This document shows, piece by piece, positions 53,664 to 62,469 of a stretch of 64,000 nucleotides of DNA. The DNA is from Halonotius sp046719765. GTDB taxonomy: Archaea; Halobacteriota; Halobacteria; Halobacteriales; Haloferacaceae. A model generated the notes under the pieces. It saw only the letters and a program-made list of their open reading frames with translations. It did not search any database and was not told the DNA's origin. Location: contig NZ_JABEBY010000002.1 of the NCBI RefSeq assembly GCF_046719765.1, positions 124,001 to 188,000 of the forward strand, read 5' to 3'. Numbering within the stretch: the first letter of the stretch is position 1; every line of letters begins with the position of its first letter. A program made the position numbers and the translations under genes.

Positions 53664-55061
53664 ATGACAGTGATCCGGAACCGCGACCACCTGCCAGATT
53701 CCCCTGCTCACGAGGTTGCCCTCGACTGTCTCACCGCCGGGATCGAGGCCGCCGATCCCGCGCGACTGACCCGTGAGGCGGTGTCACTGGCGGACGGGAC
53801 GCTGACCGTCGGCGACGCGAGCTACGACCTCGCAGACTACGACGAGGTGATCGTCCTCGGCGGCGGGAAGGCCGCGGCCGTCGTCGCCACGGAGCTGGCG
53901 GCGATCCTCGGCGACCACCTCGATTGTGGCCTCGTTGTCACCGATTCGCCGGATGCCTCGCCCGTCTCGACGCAGCGTATCGAGGTGCTTGCCGGCGATC
54001 ATCCGATCCCCAGCGAACGCGGCATCGAGAGTACCCGCCGGCTGTTGGACGCCGCCGCGGCCGCCGACGCGTCGACGCTGATCCTCGGTGTCATCACCGG
54101 TGGCGGCAGCGCGCTCATGGCCGCTCCTGCGGCAGGGTTCTCGCTGGCCGATCTGGGGGCGACGACCGACGCGCTGGTGGCCTCGGGGGCGACGATCGAC
54201 GAGATCAACGCCGTCCGCAAACACTGTTCGGCGATCAAAGGCGGCCGGCTCGCGGCGGCGACTCAGCCCGCCGATGTCTGTTCGCTCGTTGTCAGCGATG
54301 TCGTCGGCAACGATCTTGCGACCATTGCCAGCGGCCCCTTTGTGGGGGATCCGACGACATACGCCGACGCCGGTGAGGTGATCGATCGCTACGATTGCGA
54401 TGTGCCAGCAGCCGTTGTCGACCACCTAGATCGCGGCATAGCCGGCGAGATCGAGGAGACGCCGACGCCCGGCGATCAGATTTTTGAATCGGTGACGACG
54501 ACGATCATCGGCGACGGGCTGACCGCGGTTCGGGCCGCCGCCGACCGCGCAAGCGAGGCCGGGTTTGAATCAGTTGTCCTCTTCTCACGGATCCGCGGTG
54601 AAGCCCGCGAGGCGGCGAAAACACAGGTGGCGATCGCCGAGGAGAGCCACGCCAGCGGCCAGCCGATCGCCCCGCCAGCGGTTGTCGTTTCCGGCGGCGA
54701 GACAACCGTTACCGTCGAGGGTGACGGGGATGGCGGCCCGAACCAAGAGTTCGCGCTGTCGGCCGCGGTCGAACTCGCCGCAGCCGCGGCCGACGACAGC
54801 AACGACGGCGACGGCGTTGGCGACGGCAACGCGGCTGGCGACACCGTCGTTGCCGCCGTCGACACCGACGGGATCGACGGCCCGACCGACGCTGCCGGCG
54901 GGATCGTCGACAGCGAGACGGTGACGGCTGCCGCGGGCCGTCGTGCGCTCGCTGCCAATGACGCCACACCACTGCTTGCCGAGGCCGACGCGCGCATCGA
55001 GACCGGCCCGACCGGGACGAACGTCAACGATCTGCGGGTCGTTGTGGTCGGTGATTCGTGA
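53664..55061 (+). CDS. Glycerate 2-kinase (GCK/DUF4147-MOFRL family)
   Basis: A 465-residue kinase converting D-glycerate to 2-phosphoglycerate. N-terminal GCK domain: VIVLGGGKAAAVVATEL, GVITGGGSALMAAPA, IDEINAVRKHCSAIKGGRLA, VSDVVGNDLATIASGP. C-terminal MOFRL domain: VVVSGGETTVTV, GPNQEFALSAAVEL, AAVDTDGIDGPTDAAGG. Residues about 378-396 are an Asp/Gly/Asn low-complexity insertion not normal for the family. Placed in the glycerol locus it would feed glycerate, a possible oxidation product of glycerol, into glycolysis. Start at ATG 53664. Confidence 0.92.
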   Translation: MTVIRNRDHLPDSPAHEVALDCLTAGIEAADPARLTREAVSLADGTLTVGDASYDLADYDEVIVLGGGKAAAVVATELAAILGDHLDCGLVVTDSPDASPVSTQRIEVLAGDHPIPSERGIESTRRLLDAAAAADASTLILGVITGGGSALMAAPAAGFSLADLGATTDALVASGATIDEINAVRKHCSAIKGGRLAAATQPADVCSLVVSDVVGNDLATIASGPFVGDPTTYADAGEVIDRYDCDVPAAVVDHLDRGIAGEIEETPTPGDQIFESVTTTIIGDGLTAVRAAADRASEAGFESVVLFSRIRGEAREAAKTQVAIAEESHASGQPIAPPAVVVSGGETTVTVEGDGDGGPNQEFALSAAVELAAAAADDSNDGDGVGDGNAAGDTVVAAVDTDGIDGPTDAAGGIVDSETVTAAAGRRALAANDATPLLAEADARIETGPTGTNVNDLRVVVVGDS

Positions 55062-55125
55062 CGAAGCGGCAACATCCGTCACGACGAGTAGACAGCTTAA
55101 CATACCGAGGCCCACCTGTTCCGAT

Positions 55126-55308
55126 ATGGTCGATCCGACATCCGATATCGGGGAGGACGTCGACGAGGCTGACGCCCCCGACTGTGCGGTCTGCGGCGAA
55201 CGTATCATCGAACTGCCGACCCATCGCGTCATCGCCACTGTCGAGGACGGACAGATCGAACACACCCACTTTTGCTCCGACGACTGCCGGGCGAGCTACC
55301 TGGAGTAA
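55126..55308 (+). CDS. Small zinc-finger protein (TRASH/DUF7576-like)
   Basis: A 60-residue protein with CAVCGERI and HTHFCSDDCRASYLE, the C-x2-C ... C-x3-C layout of TRASH-type metal-binding fingers. Acidic N-terminal 20 residues. Short haloarchaeal proteins of this type are common and uncharacterised. TATA-like CTTAACATA lies 22-30 bp upstream of the ATG. Confidence 0.75.
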   Translation: MVDPTSDIGEDVDEADAPDCAVCGERIIELPTHRVIATVEDGQIEHTHFCSDDCRASYLE

Positions 55309-55324
55309 GCCAGCCGCGGGGAGC

Positions 55325-55334
55325 GTTTTTATGA
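55325..55334 (+). promoter_or_regulatory. TATA box of the SBDS gene
   Basis: GTTTTTATGA is 22-31 bp before the ATG at 55356, right after the stop of the upstream zinc-finger gene. Leaderless transcription of the SBDS gene is expected. Confidence 0.5.
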
Positions 55335-55355
55335 TCCGCGGTGTAACGCTCTGGT

Positions 55356-56081
55356 ATGATCTCCCTTGAGGATGCAGTCACCGCGCGGCTGGAATCCCAC
55401 GGCGCGCGCTTTGAGGTACTGATCGATCCCGACGCCGCCCTCGAAATCAAACGCGATGAGTTCGACGGCGAGCTTGAGGATGTGATCGCCGCCGAGGACG
55501 TCTTTGAGGACGCCTCCCGTGGCGACCGGCCCGCCGAAACCGACCTCGAAGATGTCTTTGGCACCACCGAGCCACTGGAGATCATCCCCGAGGTGATCAC
55601 ACGCGGTGAGATTCAGATCACCGCCGAGCAGCGACGCGAGATGCAGGAACAGAAGCGCAAACAGCTTATCAATACCATCGCGCGCAACGCCGTTAACCCG
55701 CAGATGGACGACGCCCCGCACCCGCCGGAGCGGATTGAGCGCGCCCTGGAAGAAGCCGGCTTCCGGATCGATCCGATGGAGCCCGTCTCCGAGCAGGTCG
55801 ATGACGCCCTCGAAGATCTTCGCCCGGTGATCCCGATCCGGTTCGACGAGGTGACGATCGCGGTACAGCTTCCGGCTGACTACGCCGGCAGCGGCCAGGC
55901 CGAGGTGCGGCAGTACGGCGAGCTAGAGCGCGAGGAGTGGCAAAGCGACGGCTCGTGGGTCGGCGTCATCACCTTCCCCGCCGGCCTCCAGAACGACTTC
56001 TACGACATGGTCAACGAGCTCACCAGTGGCGAGGCCGAAACACGGGTGATCAAAGACGAAGACGACATCAAAACCCGGTGA
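55356..56081 (+). CDS. Ribosome maturation protein SBDS
   Basis: A 241-residue archaeal SBDS, the 50S maturation factor that works with an EF-2-like GTPase to release aIF6. N-terminal FYSH domain begins SLEDAVTARLESHGARFEVL; the linker holds EIIPEVITRGEIQITAEQRRE; the central and ferredoxin-like C-terminal domains follow, with RPVIPIRFDEVTIAVQLP and WVGVITFPAGLQNDFYDMV. Length fits the archaeal family. Confidence 0.95.
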   Translation: MISLEDAVTARLESHGARFEVLIDPDAALEIKRDEFDGELEDVIAAEDVFEDASRGDRPAETDLEDVFGTTEPLEIIPEVITRGEIQITAEQRREMQEQKRKQLINTIARNAVNPQMDDAPHPPERIERALEEAGFRIDPMEPVSEQVDDALEDLRPVIPIRFDEVTIAVQLPADYAGSGQAEVRQYGELEREEWQSDGSWVGVITFPAGLQNDFYDMVNELTSGEAETRVIKDEDDIKTR

Positions 56082-56221
56082 CCCGCCGAGAGGTTCTTCA
56101 TGCTTCCGGCCCATCGTTCGGTATGGACGTGGTTCGCACTGGCCGTCAGTAACGACCGCTTTGATCGGCCGGCTACCTCCCAGTTCGACCGGTTGACATC
56201 CGACCAGCGTGGAGGCCACCG

Positions 56222-57517
56222 ATGAACGCCGTGCTCGCCAAGCGCGTCGACAGCGGCACGGCTGATCTGTCGGAGCTCCGTGATCTCGCGGCGGCGGCCG
56301 GCTACGAGGTCGTCGGCGAGCTCACCCAGACCAGGAAGGAGGATTCGGCCCACCACTTCGGTGAGGGGAAGGTGACCGAACTTGCCGAGCTGGTCGCCCG
56401 CACCGACGCCGAGACCGTCATCATCGACAACGAGGTCGGTCCCTATCAGATGTTTAACATCGGGCGCATTCTCCCCGAGGAGACCGAGGTACTCGACCGG
56501 TTTACACTCATCCTCACGATCTTCGGGCAGCGCGCCCAGACCCGGAAGGCCCAGCTCCAGGTCGAACTCGCTGAGCTTCGCTACGAGCTGCCGCGGGCGT
56601 CGGTGAAAGCGAGCCTTGCCAAACGCGACGAGCGGCCGGGGTTCATGGGGCTCGGGGAGTACGACGAGAGCCGCGAACAGGATATCAAAGCCCAGATCGC
56701 CTCGATCAAAGACGAGCTGGATTCGATCGCCGAGAAGGAAGCCCAGCGACGCGCCGAGCGTCGTGATTCGGGCTTCGATCTGGTCGCCCTCGCGGGGTAC
56801 ACCAACGCCGGTAAGTCGACGCTGCTCCGCCGGCTGGCCGCCGAGCTCGATGTCGACGAAAACGCCGAGAAACACCCCGATCTCGACGAGGTCGCCGAAT
56901 CCCAGGATATGTTATTTACTACTCTTGGGACGACAACCCGGCGGGCCGAACTGGAGCGACGAGAGGTGTTGTTGACCGACACTGTCGGTTTCATCTCCGA
57001 TCTCCCCCACTGGCTTGTCGAATCCTTCGAGTCGACGCTGGATTCGGTCTACCGGGCGGATCTGGTGTTGCTCGTCGCCGACGCCAGCGAGCCGGTCGCC
57101 GAGATGCGCGAGAAGCTGGTTACCTCTCACGATACCCTCCATGAGCGCAACGAGGCTCCGATCCTCACCGTCTTCAACAAGACCGACCTGCTCTCGGCGG
57201 ACGAGCTGGCCGACAAACAGGCCGCGCTCTCGGCGCTTGCGCCGAACCCGATCGCCGTCTCGGGGAAGACCGGCGACAACATCGACACACTCCGGGCGCG
57301 CGTCGAAGCCGAACTCCCCGACTGGGAACACGAACGCCTGCTGGTGCCGATGGCCGACGACACGATGAGCTTTGTCTCGTGGCTCTACGATCATGCCCAC
57401 GTCGAGACCGAATCCTACGAGGGCGACCAGGTGCTGTTGGAGTTTGATGCCCGACCGGCGATCGTCGAGCAGGCCCGATCGAAGGCCGCCGCGCTCACCC
57501 CCGTTGAATCAGCTTGA
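56222..57517 (+). CDS. hflX: Ribosome-associated GTPase HflX
   Basis: A 431-residue GTPase. N-terminal HflX domain has TRKEDSAHHFGEGKVTELAE and ETVIIDNEV; a coiled-coil follows near 120-180; the G domain begins ALAGYTNAGKSTLLRRLA (G1), with DTVGFISDLPHWLVESFEST (G3 and family tag) and FNKTDLL (G4). HflX binds the large ribosomal subunit and splits stalled ribosomes. It follows the SBDS gene by 140 bp, a shared translation theme. Confidence 0.96.
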   Translation: MNAVLAKRVDSGTADLSELRDLAAAAGYEVVGELTQTRKEDSAHHFGEGKVTELAELVARTDAETVIIDNEVGPYQMFNIGRILPEETEVLDRFTLILTIFGQRAQTRKAQLQVELAELRYELPRASVKASLAKRDERPGFMGLGEYDESREQDIKAQIASIKDELDSIAEKEAQRRAERRDSGFDLVALAGYTNAGKSTLLRRLAAELDVDENAEKHPDLDEVAESQDMLFTTLGTTTRRAELERREVLLTDTVGFISDLPHWLVESFESTLDSVYRADLVLLVADASEPVAEMREKLVTSHDTLHERNEAPILTVFNKTDLLSADELADKQAALSALAPNPIAVSGKTGDNIDTLRARVEAELPDWEHERLLVPMADDTMSFVSWLYDHAHVETESYEGDQVLLEFDARPAIVEQARSKAAALTPVESA

Positions 57518-57559
57518 TCGCCGTTGGGCCATCTGCTAGCGGTGTCGCAGCGATCGCCC

Positions 57560-58198
57560 TTACAGCGGGAGAAACGATCGCCCGATCGTATACGACGCGA
57601 CGATATCGAGGCCGAACAGCACGAAGATCCCGGCGGCCACCCGGTGAAACCACGTTTGGTCGAGCCGGTGGGCTGTTTTGCTGAAAAACAGCGCGGTCGC
57701 CAGGCTCACCGGGATGATCGCCAGCATCTCGCCGATCCAGATCGCCGGTGTCGCCCCGTACTGGACGGCCAACCCAATCGTGACCAACTGTGTTTTGTCG
57801 CCGAACTCGCCGAAGACCATGAACCAAAACGAGGGGAGAAACCCATGGAGTCGCTCCGGGAGTCGTGCTTGGATCGCCGCCAGCCGGCTGCCTTCCGGGG
57901 CGACTTCCGGCGTCGCAACGCTGTCGACGGTCGTATACAACAGCCAGCCCCCGAAGATGAAAAACAGGCCTGCGGTGATGGCGTCGAGATACAGTTCCGG
58001 GAGCGCGCCCTTCAGCGCGTTGCCCAGCAGGATCTCGAGGATCGTCCAGCCGCCGAACGCCGTCGACGCGCCGGCAACGACCATGTAGGGGTTGTACCGC
58101 GTCGCCAACCCGGCGATCACAAGCTGGCCCTTCTCGCCCGGTAAGGCAGTGAGCTGTAGAATAAACGCGGTGCCGACGATGCCGATGAACGACTCCAT
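57560..58198 (-). CDS. GDT1/TMEM165 (UPF0016) family cation transporter
   Basis: A 212-residue membrane protein with six helices in two repeats. The second repeat has the full signature GEFGDKTQLVTIGLAVQYG. The first repeat is degenerate, ALPGEKGQLVIAGLATRY, so one of the paired E-x-G-D-[KR]-[ST] motifs lacks its Asp. Family members exchange Ca2+ or Mn2+ for H+. AT-rich DNA just upstream (58199-58248) carries its promoter. Confidence 0.9.
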   Translation of the reverse strand: MESFIGIVGTAFILQLTALPGEKGQLVIAGLATRYNPYMVVAGASTAFGGWTILEILLGNALKGALPELYLDAITAGLFFIFGGWLLYTTVDSVATPEVAPEGSRLAAIQARLPERLHGFLPSFWFMVFGEFGDKTQLVTIGLAVQYGATPAIWIGEMLAIIPVSLATALFFSKTAHRLDQTWFHRVAAGIFVLFGLDIVASYTIGRSFLPL

Positions 58199-58248
58199 TC
58201 AGTGCGAGAAAATTAGATATGTCTAAGTATTACTTTTATGGATTCGAA

Positions 58249-58860
58249 CTATTGCTCGTCGCGCCGGTATCGTTCGGGGACGTACTCGACGACCGGATCG
58301 GGGACGGTGTCGGCGACGACCGGTGCCAGCGATGCGAGCCGCCGCCGAAGCAGCCCGTAGCCGACGGCGACGATGAGCGTGGTGGCGACAAGCCACCGGA
58401 ACGTTGGCGGCATCACGGCGACAAGCGGGAGTCCGACCAGCAGCGACAGCCCTACATCCTCGGGCGCGCCGTCGTAGCGCACCCACCGCTTGGGTGCGCG
58501 CCACTCGCCGGCGACGTGATCGTAGACCGCCCGCTCGGAGGTGTTCTCCCATGGCCGGAGTTCGAGGCCGCCGCCGTAGCGATCCATCTGACAGTGGCCG
58601 GCGGCGGCGACGACGGCGGCAGCGAGGCCGACTGCAGGCGGCGACCCAACAACGGCCGCGACGATCACCGCCGGGATCGCCGCCAGCGAGTAGCCCGTCG
58701 GGTAGTGGAGGGTTCGCCGATGGCCGACGTACAGATCCAGATCCGGCCAGATCCCCCCGAGGAGGCCACCGATCAGCGCGGCGGTCGCGGATTCGGGAGC
58801 CAGCCACAGCAGCGGCGCGCCGACCGCAAGCCCGACCAGCGCGTGGGTTGGCAACATCAT
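58249..58860 (-). CDS. YdjM/DUF457-like membrane-bound metal-dependent hydrolase
   Basis: About 203 residues. The start MLPTHALVGLAVGAPLLWL has the first conserved His, followed by GGLLGGIWPDLDLYVGHRRTLHYPTGYS with the D-x-D and HR...H ligands. Helices follow, then a long soluble loop (GGLELRPWENTSERAVYDH). Two adjacent ATGs (58860, 58857) are both plausible. Same family as the truncated gene at the left edge of the window. Confidence 0.83.
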   Translation of the reverse strand: MMLPTHALVGLAVGAPLLWLAPESATAALIGGLLGGIWPDLDLYVGHRRTLHYPTGYSLAAIPAVIVAAVVGSPPAVGLAAAVVAAAGHCQMDRYGGGLELRPWENTSERAVYDHVAGEWRAPKRWVRYDGAPEDVGLSLLVGLPLVAVMPPTFRWLVATTLIVAVGYGLLRRRLASLAPVVADTVPDPVVEYVPERYRRDEQ

Positions 58861-58952
58861 AGCCTCCCGGAGGTGGTGGGGTGGAATAAACACGTCGCCC
58901 GGTGGGGTGCCGTGTCGCTGGCTTTATCGCCGTCTCAGTGCTTTGGTCTGCC

Positions 58953-59588
58953 ATGACGCCCCAACGGCCCTCCGAGCCGCCGCTTCCCGATGCCGTCCCT
59001 GACGCGTTGGAACGGCTGTTTCGTGATGGCCGCGGCAATGCGGTCGTGGCGTGGCTGCTTGTTGCTGTGCTCCTCGGCGTGTTTGTCGAGAGCCTGCTGA
59101 GTGTCGACTACCGGTGGATCCTGTTTGTGGCTGCCGTCGGCGGCGTGGTCTGTCTTCCGCCGCTTGCCTACCGGGAGTGGCGGGTAATGCTCCCCTGGGA
59201 GTTGCTTGTGTTGGCGTTGCTTCCGATCCTTGTTCGCGGCCTTGTCGGCGGCACCCTTGGCACTGTGGCGACCTACATCTCCTTGGCGGCTCTCGCCTTG
59301 CTCGTCGTTGTCGAACTCCACATGTTCACGTCGCTGACAGTGACCCACTGGTTTGCGGTCGCCCTTGTCGTGTTGACAACGCTTGCGGTCGTCGGGGTGT
59401 GGACGATCTTCCGGTGGAGTGCCGATCAGTATCTTGGCACCACCTTCCTCGTTGACAACGAGACGCTGATGATCGAGTGGCTCTATGTGACCCTCGCCGG
59501 CATCGTCGCCGGGATCCTGTTTGACAGCTACTTCAGCCGGCGGGATCGCCAGCTGTGGCGCGTGCTTCGGCGGGTGATCGGCCGATGA
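58953..59588 (+). CDS. Hypothetical polytopic membrane protein
   Basis: A 211-residue protein with about six hydrophobic helices, basic cytoplasmic C terminus (RRDRQLWRVLRRVIGR). No catalytic motif. Its TGA overlaps the ATG of the next membrane protein by 4 bp, so the two form a coupled pair. Confidence 0.77.
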   Translation: MTPQRPSEPPLPDAVPDALERLFRDGRGNAVVAWLLVAVLLGVFVESLLSVDYRWILFVAAVGGVVCLPPLAYREWRVMLPWELLVLALLPILVRGLVGGTLGTVATYISLAALALLVVVELHMFTSLTVTHWFAVALVVLTTLAVVGVWTIFRWSADQYLGTTFLVDNETLMIEWLYVTLAGIVAGILFDSYFSRRDRQLWRVLRRVIGR

Positions 59589-60214
59589 TGTTGCCCCGGC
59601 CATCGCCATCGACACAGCGGCGACTCACGCTTGTGATGCAGCTCTTGCTGTTTGCTATCGTTGTATACGGTTTATACGCTGGTCAGCCGAAGGCGATCAC
59701 CAACGGCGGCATCGGGTTGGCGGTGACGCTGTTGCCGGCTGTTTTTCGTCGAAACTACCAGTTTTCACTCGATCCCTGGCTCGGGTTGTGGATCACGACG
59801 GCAGTCTTTCTCCATACTCTGGGGTCGGCTGGGCTCTACGCACAGTTTGGGTGGTGGGATAGTGTGACACACGCGCTGTCGGCCTCGCTTGTCGCCGGTG
59901 TCGGCTACACGGCCGCGCGTGTGATCGACCTCCACAGCGAGGCAATTCATGTCCCCAAACAGTTCGTCTTCGTCTATCTGTTTATCGTGGTGTTGGCCTT
60001 TGGGGTCATCTGGGAGCTGTTTGAGTTTGCGCTCGATCTGCTCAGCACCGAAACCGGGATCACGATGCCGCTGGCCCAACACGGGCTGGATGATACGGTC
60101 GTCGATATGCTCTACAACTCGCTTGGCGCGCTGTTGGTCGCGCTGTTTGGCCAAGTCCATCTCACCGGGGTTGCCGAATCGCTGCGTGATCGGCTGTTGG
60201 TCTCTGGATCGTAA
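59585..60214 (+). CDS. DUF2238/YjdF-like membrane protein
   Basis: A 209-residue membrane protein with about six helices. Conserved polar positions inside helices, WWDSVTHALSASLVAGVGY and FGVIWELFEFALDLL, match the D..H...G...WE..E layout of DUF2238/YjdF proteins. Coupled to the preceding membrane protein. Function unknown. Confidence 0.78.
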   Translation: MMLPRPSPSTQRRLTLVMQLLLFAIVVYGLYAGQPKAITNGGIGLAVTLLPAVFRRNYQFSLDPWLGLWITTAVFLHTLGSAGLYAQFGWWDSVTHALSASLVAGVGYTAARVIDLHSEAIHVPKQFVFVYLFIVVLAFGVIWELFEFALDLLSTETGITMPLAQHGLDDTVVDMLYNSLGALLVALFGQVHLTGVAESLRDRLLVSGS

Positions 60215-60238
60215 TCGACAGCGGTGCCGCCGGTGTGG

Positions 60239-61702
60239 TTAGTGGGTGTGGATTGACTCACCCTGGGCGTCGGCTGCGGCCTCCATGACCGCCTCTGAGA
60301 GCGTCGGGTGGGGGTGGATGGTTTGGGTGATCGCCGAGAGATCCAAGCCCGCGTTGATGGCGACGGTGAGCTCGCCGATCATCTCAGACGCATCCGGAGT
60401 GACCATCTGTGCGCCAAGCAGCCGGCCGGTCGGCTCGTCGGCGACAATCCGGACGAAGCCGTCGGTTGCCGACATTGTCCGCGCTCGCCCGTTGGCAGCC
60501 AGCGGAATCTTCCCGACGACCGGTGTGTAGCCGGCGTCCTCAGCGTCTGCTTCGGTCTGTCCAACGGTCGCGATCTCGGGATCGGTGAAGACCGCCGCTG
60601 GCACCGCGGTGGTGTCGATGGCCGCCGGGTCGCCCGCGATCGCCGCGGCGGCGATCGCTCCCTCGTACATGGCTGTGTGGGCTAACATCGGCTCGCTGGC
60701 CACATCGCCGACCGCGAAGATGTGGTCGTGGGGTGTCCGACCCTGGGCATCGGTCGGAATGAAGCCGTCGTCGGTGGGCTCGATGTTGATCGCTGCAAGA
60801 TTGACGGTGTCGGGGGCTGGCTGCCGGCCGGCGACGACCAATACCGCGTCGGCCGCATACTCACTTGTCTCTCCGTCCTCCGTTTCGGTGGTGACCACGA
60901 TGCCGTCGTCGACCTGCTCCCACTCGGTCGCCGCCTCGCCGAACTGGAAGTCAACCCCGAGCTCGGTGGCCTGCTCGCGGACGACCGCGGAGATCTCATC
61001 GTCGTACATCGGGAGCACGTCGTCGAACATCTCGACGACCGTCACGTCGGTGCCGAGTTTGGTGAGCGCCGTCGAAAGCTCCATGCCGATGTAGCCGGCC
61101 CCGACGACGAGCAGTTCGTCGGGCATCGACGACAGCGAGAGGATGTCGGTCGAACTCAGGACGTGTTCGCCGTCGGGCGCAAAGCCTGGGAGTTCGATCG
61201 GCTGGCTCCCGGTGGCGACGATCGCGTACTCGAACTCGACGGTGTGATCACCATCGTCGGTGGTAACACTCGCGTGGTGGTCGTCGACGAACTCCGCGAT
61301 GCCGTCGACGATGGTGACGCCGTTGGCCTGACAGATCTGCTCGATGCCGCCGGTCAACTGGCCGACGACGCCGTCTTTCCAGTCGATGAGCCCTTCCATA
61401 TCGACGTCGACCGTCGCCGATATGCCGAGCTCCTCGGCGGTGGTCGCCTCATGGGCGATATCCGCGCCGTGGATCACCGCCTTCGAGGGGATACACCCCG
61501 TGTTGAGGCAGGTGCCACCGAGGGCATCTCGCTCGACGAGCGTGACATCGAGCCCGCGTTGGGCAGCCTTGATCGCCGCGACGTAGCCGCCGGCACCGCC
61601 GCCAAGTATCAGTACCTCCGTCGTGTCGGGAACGTCGCCAGTGGAGTCAGCAGCTGTTGTCCCATCCGCACCGGCCTCGGTGTCGGTTGCATCAGTTGTC
61701 AT
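60239..61702 (-). CDS. lpdA: Dihydrolipoyl dehydrogenase
   Basis: A 487-residue flavoprotein disulfide reductase. FAD motif EVLILGGGAGGYVAAIKAA follows an acidic 27-residue N-terminal extension. Redox disulfide GGTCLNTGCIPSK is intact. NAD motif LLVVGAGYIGMELSTAL, second FAD motif IFAVGDVASEP, and C-terminal catalytic HPHPTLSEAVMEA with the His-Glu pair. E3 of 2-oxoacid dehydrogenase complexes or the glycine cleavage system; no E1/E2 genes adjoin it. An AT-rich ATATTAAT element 22-31 bp upstream is its likely TATA box. Confidence 0.96.
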   Translation of the reverse strand: MTTDATDTEAGADGTTAADSTGDVPDTTEVLILGGGAGGYVAAIKAAQRGLDVTLVERDALGGTCLNTGCIPSKAVIHGADIAHEATTAEELGISATVDVDMEGLIDWKDGVVGQLTGGIEQICQANGVTIVDGIAEFVDDHHASVTTDDGDHTVEFEYAIVATGSQPIELPGFAPDGEHVLSSTDILSLSSMPDELLVVGAGYIGMELSTALTKLGTDVTVVEMFDDVLPMYDDEISAVVREQATELGVDFQFGEAATEWEQVDDGIVVTTETEDGETSEYAADAVLVVAGRQPAPDTVNLAAINIEPTDDGFIPTDAQGRTPHDHIFAVGDVASEPMLAHTAMYEGAIAAAAIAGDPAAIDTTAVPAAVFTDPEIATVGQTEADAEDAGYTPVVGKIPLAANGRARTMSATDGFVRIVADEPTGRLLGAQMVTPDASEMIGELTVAINAGLDLSAITQTIHPHPTLSEAVMEAAADAQGESIHTH

Positions 61703-61923
61703 CCTCTCACGATACACACCCACCATTAATATTGCTTGTGATGCACAATACAAAAAATTGAGATCGCAACATGTTTGTCGCAGGATCACGTTATCCGTGT
61801 AGATCCGGAGCAGAAGGCGATATTAGCTCTTTACCGGTAGCTACGTTGAATAGTATTGCCTTAGAAAAACACTATAATGTCTGTGAAATGAACGCTCCAC
61901 CCCGCCGATCACACCGGAATAAA
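61703..61923. other. AT-rich intergenic region between lpdA and moaC
   Basis: 221 bp of unusually AT-rich sequence with a TATA-like ATATTAAT for lpdA. A frame on the plus strand is open but crosses into moaC antisense and has no coding character. I see no RNA gene. Confidence 0.45.
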
Positions 61924-62469
61924 CTATTCAGTGCTATACCGAATCTTTTCCTTGCTGCTGACTCCCACCCCGTCGATCCGTGTGTCAGGATATTGGCCGT
62001 CAGCATCCTTTTCGGCCGCCTTACACATATCCCAGACGACGTTTAATCCGGTCGTCACCCCCTCTAAGGCCTCCATCTCGCAGCCGGTTTTGCCCGTTGT
62101 TTCGACGGCGACCGTCAGCCGAATCCGGTCGTCGGCGACCGAAAACTCGGTGTCGACGTTTGTGATCGGGATCTGGTGGCACAGCGGGATCGACTCCCAG
62201 GTGTGTTTGACCGCCTGAATCGCGCCGATCCGGGCGGTGGCGAGCACATCGCCCTTCCCGATGTCGTTGGCTTCGACCGCCTCAATCGTCGATGGCTGGA
62301 GGTGGATCGTCCCCTCGGCGACGGCCCGGCGGTCGCTGTCGGGTTTGTCGCCGACATCGACCATCTGGGCGGCCCCCGAGTCGTCGGTGTGGGTTAGCTC
62401 GGCGGCCTCGTCGGTTGGTTCCGTTCCGTGGGTCGTCGGCTGCGTGGGCTCGTCGGTTGGCTCACTCAT
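61924..62469 (-). CDS. moaC: Cyclic pyranopterin monophosphate synthase MoaC
   Basis: A 181-residue enzyme of molybdenum cofactor synthesis acting after MoaA. AQMVDVGDKPDSDRRAVAEG opens the domain, IPLCHQIPITNVD holds the conserved His/Cys region, and KTGCEMEALEGVTTGLNVVWDMCKA is the C-terminal signature with catalytic Lys following. A 34-residue acidic N-terminal extension is haloarchaeal. Overlaps the upstream nnr gene by 8 bp on the same strand. Confidence 0.95.
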   Translation of the reverse strand: MSEPTDEPTQPTTHGTEPTDEAAELTHTDDSGAAQMVDVGDKPDSDRRAVAEGTIHLQPSTIEAVEANDIGKGDVLATARIGAIQAVKHTWESIPLCHQIPITNVDTEFSVADDRIRLTVAVETTGKTGCEMEALEGVTTGLNVVWDMCKAAEKDADGQYPDTRIDGVGVSSKEKIRYSTE

